DNA of 64,000 nucleotides. Source: Bicyclus anynana. Taxonomy: Eukaryota > Arthropoda > Insecta > Lepidoptera > Nymphalidae. Below the pieces are notes generated by a model. The model was given only the letters and a program-made list of their open reading frames with translations, was not told where the DNA came from and did no database searches. Location: contig NC_069106.1 of assembly GCF_947172395.1 (NCBI RefSeq), forward strand, positions 3,472,001 to 3,536,000, written 5' to 3'. Below are positions 52,257-62,700 of the stretch, piece after piece (positions within the stretch are counted from its first letter, which is position 1; every line of letters starts with the position of its first letter). The translations under genes were made by a program, and so were the position numbers.

Positions 52257-52640
52257 GATTAGCGGACGCCCGCGACTTCGTCCACGTGGAATTTAGTTTT
52301 TCACAAATCCCTTGGTAACAATGGATTTTTCCGGGATAAAAAGTAGCCTATGTGTTAATCCAGGCTATAATATTTTAATACATCTAAAATTTCAGCTAAT
52401 TCGGTTCAGTAGTTGAGGCGTAAAAGAGTAACAAACATTGATAACATCAAAATCATCAGTTTTCACAAATTTCTGGAAACCATGGATTTTTTCGGGATAA
52501 AAAGTAGCCTATGTGTTAATCCAGAGTGAAATCTATTTCCATTTCAAATTTCAGCCAAATCGTTTCAGTACTAGCGGCGTTAAAGAGTAACAAACATCCA
52601 AACATCTATATAAACTTTGGCGTTTATAGTATTAATAGGA
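52257..52640 (+). mobile_element. Non-autonomous interspersed repeat, CGGACGCCCGCGACTTCGTC type
   Basis: agcggacgcccgcgacttcg, gggataaaaagtagcctatg (twice, at about 52336 and 52495), and the end cgtttatagtattaatagga. The internal 155-bp segment is duplicated. Confidence 0.85.
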
Positions 52641-52726
52641 TCCCAAATAAATAACAGATGAGGGTATAAATTCTTAAGCCGGATCTTGTACTATAAAATT
52701 TTGATATACACTGACAGCTAAGAAGT

Positions 52727-52995
52727 TTTACAGATAGCATGGGTAAGGTGACAGTCGCCTGTATGACGTTCATAATACTTATTAATATCGTGAATCGCGG
52801 TAAACTTTGAAGAGTGAAACGAACTGTCACCTGCACCATCCTACATGCAACGAACTGTAGTATTGGTATTACAGTTCGTTTCATGTGGGATGGTGCGGGT
52901 GACAGTTTAAAGATTGCCGCGATTCACGATAATGGTACGTATTATGAACGTCTTAAAGGCAACTGTCACCGTACCCAAGCGCAGGCTATCTGAAA
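52727..52995. mobile_element. Two family C MITEs back to back in opposite orientation
   Basis: 52727-52860 and 52869-52995 are mirror images: agatagcatgggtaaggtga against cgtacccaagcgcaggctatct, and aacgaactgtag against acagttcgtttc. Confidence 0.85.
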
Positions 52996-53600
52996 AACAT
53001 TTTAAGGCGTTATACATTGAGAGCCTGTGATGACTAGACTTTCGCGATTTATAATACCCGGTCAAGTAGTGAGTGCGTTACAAAAAGTGTAATTGTGTGA
53101 GGTGAACGGACGATCAGAGGACTTGTACTTTTTACGTAAGTTCAAAATTCATTTATTTCAATTAGGCTTAGTTTACAAGCACTTTTGAAAAGTCAGGATT
53201 ATGTCATAATTTATTTTAATCTAATGGTGAAAATAATAGTCGAAAACTTAAAATTAATAACGAGGGTTCCAAGAGCACCTTGGTCCGAGAAGAGCCAAAC
53301 TCAGCCAATGTTTATTGTTTTTTGTTTACCACGTAAAGTGCTTACCCTAGTTAAAAATTTTGTTCACGCCACTTAGTGTCTGGCAGTCGTGGCTTGCTTA
53401 ATGCTTACCTTAGGAGAGAAAATTAACAAGGATGTGTGTAAAGGTCCTCCGATGATAATGAATCGTGTTAGACATCTTTATCATTTAATTAAATATGAAA
53501 AAAAATTGCAATGACCTTAAATTGACTAGTACGTAGGCGTGTAGAACTATCTACTTGGTTTTTTCAACGCAACACAAGTTGATTTAAAAAAAAATTAACA
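52996..53600. other. Region without a recognised gene
   Basis: A possible donor-like ttttacgtaagtt at 53133 follows a less AT-rich block, but no matching exon was found. Confidence 0.35.
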
Positions 53601-53604
53601 ATAA

Positions 53605-53750
53605 AAATTCAACCGACTTCAAAAACATAAAACGTACCGACTAAACTAAAAAGCGAAAAATAACATCGTATTATGTTCTACCTACTGATCAGTTTGAAGG
53701 CGGTGCTAACACGGTGATGTATTAATTCAAGCCATGACAGAATATCATAA
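53605..53750 (-). mobile_element. Fragment of the 1.3-kb element (hairpin side)
   Basis: attcaaccgacttcaaaaac, aaaaagcgaaaaataacatc and ctgatcagtttgaaggcggt. Confidence 0.8.
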
Positions 53751-53779
53751 AGTTAAAGGTTTTTCAGATTGTGTTCTTT

Positions 53780-53930
53780 CATGTAGCTCTTGTATTTGGC
53801 TGAAATTTGGAATGGTAATAGATTTTACTCTGGATTAAGACATACTTTTCATCCCGGAAAAATCCATGATTCCCGCGGGATTTTGAAAAAATAAAACCCA
53901 CGCGGACGAAGTCGCGTAAGTCTAGTAATA
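53780..53930 (-). mobile_element. Interspersed repeat, GACTTCGTCCGCG type, fragment
   Basis: gaatggtaatagattttact, catcccggaaaaatccatga and cacgcggacgaagtcgcg. Confidence 0.75.
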
Positions 53931-54219
53931 TTTTAAAAATAAATAAAAACAAGGAAGTATACTAAATTTAAATTATATCTAAAGACTTAAGCGTCGTAGA
54001 ATTCATCCGATTCGATGTTTATTGGTAAAGTACTTAAAAGGCTGGCAGAATTGCCTATAATTTGTAAGGTTTATAGAACTAGACTAGAGGATGGAAGTCT
54101 CGGGTTCGATCCCCGCCCGCTAGACTATTATCGTATCAACTTCAAGTACAGTATATACAACAAACGGGATATTCATTCTTTAAAAAATTGATGGACTTTT
54201 TGATAACAAATATTTTTAA

Positions 54220-54377
54220 CTAGCTAAAGCCGCGCGGTAGGAATACGGGGATAATATATCCCTTTTCGATAAATGGGCGATATCACGCTGAAAGAATTTT
54301 TCAAATCAAACCAGTCCTGAGATTAGCGCGTTCAAACATACAAACTTTTCAGCTTTATAATATTATTATACCTAGAT
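54220..54377 (+). mobile_element. Interspersed repeat, GCGCGG type, degraded
   Basis: ctagctaaagccgcgcggta to tcagctttataatattatta. Confidence 0.75.
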
Positions 54378-54898
54378 AGACTTAAAAAATTCATAATAAA
54401 GAAATACTGTTAATTTTCACTTAAACAGCTAGTGTATTAAAATCATAAAACGCACCCTCCTTAAAAAAAACCGCAAACTTCCTTTTAAAAAAAAACAAAC
54501 GTTCCAAATTCAAAATTAAAGTCCACACACAGCACTATGAAAATACGATGTCCGTGACGATCGAGTTTTTAAACTAACAATCATTTATGAACCATTGCAA
54601 TCCACTGTCAAGGCAAATACGTTTGCTCAACGACACGTAACAGAACCGGCGTTCTGTCAGAGCGGATAAAAACATAACAATGATTGAATTGAAACGTAAG
54701 TAAACTGTAAACACTCTGTGACCGTGGGTTTTGGTTTGGAGGCAACGACGCTCGTTATCTAGAGGCTATTGAACGGTGATAATGGGATTTTATTGATATT
54801 GAACGCACAGCGCCATCTAGTTGAGTAGTCGGTCAACTTGCAGTTACAAGAAAACATCATAATATTTTCGACACTGAAATCTAACAAATGTATTATTA
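54378..54898. other. Region without a recognised gene
   Basis: aggctattgaacggtgataa at about 54762 recurs at 56540. An ATG followed by five codons and gtaagt at 54689 is noted but unsupported. Confidence 0.35.
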
Positions 54899-55093
54899 CT
54901 AGCTGACACCGCGCGGTTTCACCCGCTTGGTTCCCGTTCCCGTAGGTATACGGGAATAATATATAGCCTATAACCTTCCTCGATAAATGGACTATCTAAC
55001 ACTGAAAGAATTTTTCAAATCGGACCAGTACTTCCTGAGATTAGCGCGTTCAATCAAACAAACACTTCAGCTTTATAATATTAGTATAGATTA
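54899..55093 (+). mobile_element. Interspersed repeat, GCGCGGTTTCACCCGC type
   Basis: actagctgacaccgcgcggt to ctttataatattagtataga, nearly intact. Confidence 0.85.
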
Positions 55094-55119
55094 ACTGGTT
55101 ATGAGGTTATGATTAAGAA

Positions 55120-55490
55120 GGCTCAGTCACACAGCGGGCGATGGAACGAGCTATGTTTGGAGTATCTCTGCGTGATCGAATCAGAAATGAGGAGATCCGC
55201 AGAAGAACCAAAGTCACCGACATAGCTCAACGAGTTGCGAAGCAGAAGTGACAATGTGCGGGGCACATAGTTCGAAGAGCCGATGGACGTTGGGGTCCCA
55301 AAATGGTGGAATGGCCATCCGGCACTAGTAAGCGCAGTGTTGGTAGACCCCCCACCAGATGAACTGACGACATCAAGCCAGTCGCAGGGATTCGCTGGAT
55401 GCAGGTGGCTCAGTACCGTGATGTTTGGAAGTCCCTACAAAAGGTCTATGTCCTGCAGTGGACGTCCATCGGCTGATATGATGATGATGA
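55120..55490 (+). mobile_element. RTE-like LINE 3' end, best-preserved copy
   Basis: Frames give ERAMFGVSLRDRIRNEEIRR, then VTDIAQRVAKQK, RRADGRWGPKMVEW and VLQWTSIG, ending in gatgatgatgatg. Stops and frameshifts are present. Confidence 0.8.
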
Positions 55491-55499
55491 TGAAACAAG

Positions 55500-55745
55500 G
55501 TTAAAACTCACGTGATACAACGTTTGATAAACTGTTTGGATCGTGCCGCATTGCAAGAACTAGCTCATGACTAAGGGCCCCGTATGGAACTAGTCGGGCA
55601 TACTCCGACGTTGTATCACGTGAGCTTTAGCCGTGTTTCATAATCAGTAAATATAAATAGTTCAAATTCTAAAATATGTATATTATAATCTTTTTTTTTT
55701 AATTAACTTTAATGCATTAGCGTCTAGCATATCCGAATTCACAAT
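55500..55745 (-). repeat. Repeat shared with 12225-12330
   Basis: acgtgatacaacgtttgata, gtgccgcattgcaagaact, gggccccgtatggaactag. Palindromic: the ends (actcacgtgatacaacg, cgttgtatcacgtgag) are inverted. Confidence 0.75.
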
Positions 55746-55935
55746 CACACAGCGGGCGATGGAACGAACTAGAACGAGCTATGCTCGGAGTATCTCTGTA
55801 TGATCGAATCAGAAATCAAGAGATCCGCAGAAGAACCAAAGTCACTGACATAGCTCAACGAGTCGCGAAGCTGAAGTGGCAATGGACAGCCCACATAGTT
55901 CGAAGAGCCGATGGATGTTGGAGTCCCAAGTTTTT
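55745..55935 (+). mobile_element. RTE-like LINE tail, truncated at its 3' side
   Basis: cacacagcgggcgatggaac to gatggatgttggagtcccaa. Confidence 0.75.
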
Positions 55936-56189
55936 AAAATCTTTAAAAACCTAAACGCTATTTTTTTTTAAATAATATTGTAAATTATTAATGCGACGCT
56001 TCGTGTCGTACTGACTCGAGAATGTATTCGTTTTGGATTTTTGTATTTGGAACGGCTACGATACCGTCGTGTTCCGTGCGCTGTATCTGCCTATTATTCT
56101 ATAATCTGTGCCCAAAGTGAAATTTAAATTAAAGTCAAAGTTAAAGCCACAGTTAAATCACAGATAAAGCAACTTGTTCTAAAATTAAT

Positions 56190-56366
56190 GAAAATAAATT
56201 TGATTAATAAGCTTAGAACAATTAGATATGGTAAATATTTTTTAAATAACATTTTATAACCATGTATAATTTAAAATAAATAAGTTATGAAGTGACATGC
56301 GTTTTTTACCTTCATTTTCATTTTCTTTGTCGGTAAACAGTACTCATCAAGACAGGCTGTAGTATA
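56190..56366. repeat. Interspersed repeat, copy 2 of 2
   Basis: Matches 29543-29712 up to caggctgtagtatag. Confidence 0.75.
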
Positions 56367-56603
56367 GGGGCTACTGAACAGTGATCAGGGTGTAGCTACC
56401 GCCGTATCAATAATACGGCGACTACAGGGCCCCTTAAAGGCCCCTTAAGGAAAAATTAATAAAATATTATCAACATTATCTGGTGCCTCCCGGGGAAAAA
56501 AGCCCAAAAAACGATAAAGAAATGACGCGCGTTTTATAAAGGCTATTGAACGGTGATAATAAGATTTTATTGATATTGGACGCACAACGATATTTATAAT
56601 GGA

Positions 56604-56700
56604 CTAGCGGACGCCCGCGACTTCGTCCGCGTGAAACTTGAAGTAAACTTTTAACTACCCCTATCCTACCCCTACCCTGCCCTTACCCCTACCCTACTCT
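56604..56700 (+). mobile_element. Interspersed repeat start with CCCTAC run
   Basis: gactagcggacgcccgcgac, then actacccctatcctacccct. Confidence 0.8.
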
Positions 56701-56802
56701 TATCAAAATTTTTAAATTAAAAAATGGTTGTTGTGCCTCACTCGACATAGATAGGTATAGTGTGTTGCGGACTTTATAAGATCTACAATTAATAAGAACA
56801 TT

Positions 56803-58075
56803 TTTAACCGACTTCCAAAAAGGAGGAGGTTCTACGTTCGGCTGTATGTATGTTTTTTTTTTTTTTTTTTATGTATGTCCAGCGATAATTCCGTCATTTC
56901 TGGACCGATTTTGAAAATTCTTTTTTTGTTTTGAAGGGTTTGATTCCAGGGTGGTCCCATTTTTTTCTTGTCAGGATCTGATGATGGCATCCTGGAGAAA
57001 TCGAGGGGAACTTTTGAAAATCGTAGGGACGGCTAGTGCGTTTGTTAGTGTTTCCATAAAGTATTTTAAACCATTACAATTTTATGAAGGTCTGGAGTTG
57101 GTCTGATGATGGAGCCGAAACACAGACGATGGAACTCGTCAACGATTTACAACAGGTACCTTTTGTTTGGGCTTGATTTAATTGTATTGATGAGAACTTT
57201 CCACCTAGATGGGTTGTGACTGTATTAAGGGTCTGATGATGAAGACGAAGGACAGTTAAGAGAACTCCTCAACGGTTCACAGTAGCTACCTTGTGTTTGG
57301 ACTTGATAAATTTGTATTGATGAGAACTTTCCACCTAGATGGGTTGTGACTGTATTAGGTGTCTGGTGATGAAGACGAAGGATAGTTAAGAGAACTCCTC
57401 GACGGTTCACAGTAGCTACCTTGTGTTTTGACTTGATAACTTTGTATTGATGAGAACTTTCCACCTGGATAGGTTGTGACTGTATTAGGGGTCTGGTGAC
57501 GAAGATAAAGGAGAGTTAAGGGAACTCCTCGACGGTTCACAGTAGCTACCTTGTGTTTGGACTTGATAAATTTTATATTGATTAGAACTTGCCAACCATA
57601 TGGATTGTCACTGCATAGGGGGTCTGGTGATGAACGGAGGACAGTCACCTTTCACGTTTTTCTGAATATTCATATTACGTGTGGATAAAGTGGGAGTGAA
57701 ATTTTGTAAATGAGTTAAGGTAGTATTTTTAAAATTAGGATTGTAGGACTTAGATACTTATCATAAGAAAATAACGTTTCAACTAATTGCTTATTAATTT
57801 TTTTTCACACTCAGTAGGTGTGCTAACACTAAAAATTAAGAAATAAAAGTTTTCTACCTTCTGATCAGTTTGAAGGCGGTGCCAATCCAGTGTCATGTTT
57901 TAATAAAAGCCGTTTCTGAAAGAACCACAGAAATTTTGTAATTTAAACGGCTTTAATTAAAACATCACTGGCTAGGCACCGCCTTCAAACTGATCAGAAG
58001 GTAGCACATAGGTAAGATGTTATTTTTTGCTTTTTTGTTTAGGTTAATTTTTGAGTTGGAAGTCGGTTGAATTTT
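56803..58075 (+). mobile_element. 1.3-kb non-autonomous element with inverted ends and an internal minisatellite
   Basis: Starts aaccgacttccaaaaaggag and ends gagttggaagtcggttg, so about 13 terminal bases are inverted. 57180-57600 holds about four units of 130 bp (tgtattgatgagaactttcc, ctaccttgtgtttggacttg). 57862-58008 is a long hairpin around ctgatcagtttgaaggcggt. No transposase is encoded. Confidence 0.92.
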
Positions 58076-58139
58076 TTTTATTAAAATTTTTATATGGTTC
58101 TATCTTTTATAGTTTAGGCAGCGTACGCAAAATAAGTAA

Positions 58140-58365
58140 CTTTTCTGGTTGATTTTTTACACCTTGTGTCTAAAAAACCCAAATATACTACGGAACCCTA
58201 TTTTTTTCCTAAATAAATTTTAGCCTATGTTACTTGTAGATAATGTAGCTTTCGAATGGTGAAAGAATTTTTAAAATCGGTCCAGTAGTTTTTGAGCCTA
58301 TTCATTACAATCTAACAAACAAACAAACATACAAACAAAGTTTTCCTCTTTATAATATTATTTTC
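58140..58365 (+). mobile_element. 3' part of an interspersed repeat
   Basis: gattttttacaccttgtgtc, aatgtagctttcgaatggtg, then tcctctttataatatta. Confidence 0.75.
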
Positions 58366-58379
58366 GAGGTTTTATTCGA

Positions 58380-59674
58380 AAATAGAATCATTATAGGTAA
58401 GGCCCTGATTGTTTTGAAAAATAAATAAATAACTTTAAATTGGAATGAAATGCAGCGTTCTTGTCTGTGGAATGCGTTCATTTTTTTATTTAATTTTTAT
58501 TGAGTTGCGAATAGAGCGAGATTTGAAGACATGGGACATCCTTTACGGTGTAATACCTTTGCCTTATTCTCATGTGAAAAAAATAAAATTAAAAAGCGAG
58601 AATGAGAATTTAAAAACAATTAGCGTGAATAATACACACTTGATTTTTTTCAGAAATTCATTGTAAATTTGTGACCGTTACTTACATATTTTTCAACAAT
58701 AATTGTTATTGTCGTCTTCATCTAGTGAGAATGGTGATCCTAATTTGGAGATGGATGAACGAAAAATTTAATAAGTGAAGAAAACAACAACGAATGAATT
58801 CACTTACGAAAGGAGTTTTTTAAACTATTATCTCCCACGTTTACCTCACGTACTCATTATTCATCTTCACAGTAGTCGGAAATTATGTTACCAGGTAAAA
58901 GCATCTCCCTTAATATCCAAAATTGTAGACTTTGTACATTTAATTTTCAATTAAAATAAATCATTGAATATTGTACTAAACTATTTTATTTTCTCGCAAT
59001 CGTAGTGAAAAGCAGAGTGTAACACGTGAGGCTAAACCCATTATAAACTCGATTTCTATTTAGGCGGCCCTCGCCTTACGTCTCGGGCCCTAAAAATACC
59101 TCGTACATAATGGGTCTTTTTAGCCCCTTGTATAACAATCTACTATTGAAACTTCGTTACATTAGAGCTTTTATATACATACACTACTATTTTACTATTT
59201 TTTGAATTTTACTGCTTTTATTTTTTTCATACCGGGGGCTATTTATGAAAAATCGATTGTTATGGAGTAATCAATCAATCAATCAATCAATTTATTTCTA
59301 AATATTTATTTAGTAAACTCCAATATACTCCAAAAAAAAATGGGAAAGTAATTGTAGATTACTTTTAGAAGATTTTTATTATAAACAAAGTTTCGGACAT
59401 TACCACCATTATATATATCTGTGATGGGGTCAAAAAAACAACGCCTGTATTTATATAGTCGTGGTCTTAATGAAGGTCATTAAAATAAGAAGACAGTCCA
59501 TATCTGGCTCTTGTGGTGTAAACAACTTATTAATACTGTTTATTAATAATTTAAATAAAGTGTACAATATTGTGATAAAAGATTAGTTACTTAATTATTA
59601 CTATTATAATTAAATAATTTATTAATAATTAAATAAATTACAAGTGTGAATGTAGCTTAAAATATTTTGTAAAA
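58380..59674. promoter_or_regulatory. Upstream region of the ADAM-like gene
   Basis: No coding exon supported. A caat-repeat lies at 59269-59290. The stretch next to the start codon is AT-rich; transcription would begin somewhere here, but no core promoter can be pointed to. Confidence 0.35.
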
Positions 59675-59750
59675 ATGCGTGGTATGTTTTCGTGTTTGGT
59701 GGTGCTTTTACCGATTTTGATAAATGTTAGCCAAGCACACAAGTATAAAA
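59675..59750 (+). CDS. ADAM-like exon 1 (signal peptide)
   Basis: 25 codons plus one base, then donor gtgagt. The hydrophobic core CLVVLLPILI is followed by a small-residue cleavage region (VSQA). Confidence 0.8.
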
Positions 59751-62700
59751 GTGAGTAATCATTATTTATTTATGTAGGTATTACTTGGTTTTACTAATTT
59801 TTACAATTACAGCAATATTAGAAAAAATACAAGCGAATTCACTAACACTAAAGTAGGTTATTACACAGAAAACTAAAAAGCGAAAAATAACATTATAATC
59901 ATAGATTTAACTCATATAATATTATAAATTTTTCTACCTACTGGGTACCTACCTACAATTATAAATCAATCATTCTCTGTTTTCCTAACTTTAGAGTTGT
60001 ATTGTTTTTTCTAAAGGAGATCATTCACGCTTCATACATTTTTGGGCTCTTTTTAAAAGTGCCGGCCATCAAAAAAAAAATGGCACGAATCGTTAGAGCT
60101 AGCCATTGGGAGTAATAGCTAGTATGGCATGAAAGTTGTAGGAGGGCTCTGAACCAAGTTATACAGGTTCGAAGATTCGTTATTTCCATACATTTTTTCC
60201 ATATGGGACTTCGAAATACCTTCCAATAAAGAAAGAATTATCAAAATCAGACTACTCAGTAAAAAGTTACGCGTGTTCATACATAGAAACAATTAACGAG
60301 TCGAATAGAGAGATAAAAAAATTTTAATAAAAAAAAATTCAACCGACTTCCAACTCTAATATTAACATAAACTAAAAAGCAAAAAATAACATCTTACCTA
60401 TGTGCTACCTTCTGATCAGTTTGAAGGCGGTGCCAAGCCAGTGATGTTTTAATTCAAGCCGTTTAAATTATAAAATTTCTGTGGTTCTTTCAGAAACGGC
60501 TTTAATTAAAACATGACACTGGATTGGCACCGCCTTATGGTATACCCGCCGATATAGGTGGAAAGTTCTCTTCAATATAAAATTAATTAAGTCCAAACAC
60601 AAGGTAGCTACTGTGAACCGTTGAGGAGTTCCCTTAACTATCCTTCATCTTCATCACCAGACCCTTAATACAGTCACAACCTATCCAAGTGAAAAGTTCC
60701 CATCAATACAAAATTATCAAATCAAAACACAAGGTAGCTACTGCGAACAGTCAAGGAGTTCCATTAACTGGCCTTCGTCTTCATCACCAGACCCTTAATA
60801 CACTACCTATCCAGGTGAAAAGTTTTCATCAATACAAAATTATCAAATTAAAACACAAGGTAGCTACTGCGAGTTCCCTTAACTGTCCTTCGTCTTCATC
60901 ACCAGACCCCTAATACAGTCACTACCCATCTAGGTGGAAAGTTCGCAACAATACAAATTTATCAAGTCCAAACACAAGGAAGCTACTGCGAACCATTGAG
61001 GAGTTCTCTTAACTGCCCCTCGTCTTCATCACCAGACCCTTAATATAGTCACAACCAATCTAGGTGGAAAGTTCTCATCAATTCAAATTAATCAAGTCCA
61101 AACACAAGGTTAGCCATCTTGTGTTTGGACCTGCGAACCGTTGATTAGTTCTCTTAACTGTCCCTCGTCTTCATCACCAGACCTTTAATACAGTCACAAC
61201 TCATCTAGGTGGAAAGTTCTCATCAATACAAATTTATTAGGCCCAAACAAAAGGTAATTGCTGTAAATCGTTGACGAGTTCCATCGTCATCGTCCGTGTT
61301 TCGGCTCCATCATCAGACCAACACCAAACCTTTATAAAATTGTAGTGGTTTATAATACCTTATGGAAACACTAAGAAACGCACTAGCCGCTTTACGATTT
61401 TCGAAAGTTCCTCTCGATTTCTCCAGGATGTCATCATCAGATCCTGACATGAAAAAAATGGTACCACCCTGGAATCAAACCCTTCAAAACAAAAAGAATT
61501 TTCAGAATCGGTCCTTAAATGACGGAATTATCGCTGGACATACATAAAAAAAACATACATACAGCTGAACGTAGAACCTCCTCCTTTTTGGAAGTCGGTT
61601 AAAAATGATAAAAAGTTTTGTTTATTTAAGATAACAAAAACTATAACTTCTGACATTTAATAGTCTGGTAAAACCCACAGCCCAGGTTATAGGTTATAGG
61701 TATTTAATTAATGTTTTTCCTTATATTATCTACCCTCTGATATATAGTTGTGACAAAAAAAATTTCCGTACCATTTCACCGCGGCTAGTTGCCTCGACTG
61801 GTGACAGAAGGGCTGCCTCATTTTTTGCGCAAAGGATCAGCCTGGCTGTCCAGCGCGGAAATGCAGCCAGTATTCTTGCCACCATTCCACGTGGGCATGA
61901 TTTGTATAGTTATTAGGATAAGTTAGCTTAAGTTCCCTATTGTATTCTTTCTTTTTTATTATATAAATTAATATAAAAAAAGTTGTGACAATATTAATAT
62001 TATTCTTTTGAGCTTACTCCTTATGAAATGAGTTTCCTAACGAGGAGTGAAACTTGTTTAAAAATGTTACAATTTTCTTTCGTTCGTTATCAACCCATAT
62101 TCGGCTCACTGCTGAGTTCGAGTCTCCTCTCAGAATGAGAGGGGTTAGGCCAATAGTCCACCACGCTGGCCCAATGCGTATTGGCAGACTTGACACACGC
62201 AGATAATTAAGAAAATTCTCAGGTATGCAGGTTTCATCACGATGTTTTCCTGCACCGTTTGAGACACGTGATATTTTTAATTTCTTAAAATGTACACAAC
62301 AAAAGTTTGATGTGCACGCCCCGGACCAGATTCGAACCCACACCCTCCGGAATCGGAGGCAGGGGTACATCCACTGAGCTATCACGACTTTTTACAAGAT
62401 GAGGAGCACAGGAGGAGGAGATTGCTTAACACTTTCGCTGCGGCACTGATTTTTCTGTACTTTCCTCTGGTGCGGTACGAGGTCAATCGACCTCGTAACT
62501 CTTGAACACACTAGACATACGAGGTCAATTGACCTCGTACCGCAGCGAACGTGTTAAGGCATCAAGTTACATTAAGCCGGCACTGTTCCTCGGAACTGTT
62601 ACACATACTTTTTTTTCAGAACCTCCTGCGTCGGATTTCAGCCGACAGAGTGTAGTGCAGCCTGTGGTACATCATGGACGAACGAAAAGAGAGATGGTAT

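Noticed and set aside
58445..58666. 73-codon plus-strand frame upstream of the ADAM-like gene
   Set aside because: AT-rich, no family resemblance, no splice support; not called.
59812..59858. Possible short exon between ADAM-like exons 1 and 2 (acceptor caattacag, donor gtaggt)
   Set aside because: It would end in a phase that does not fit exon 2, while exon 1 joins exon 2 directly in frame.
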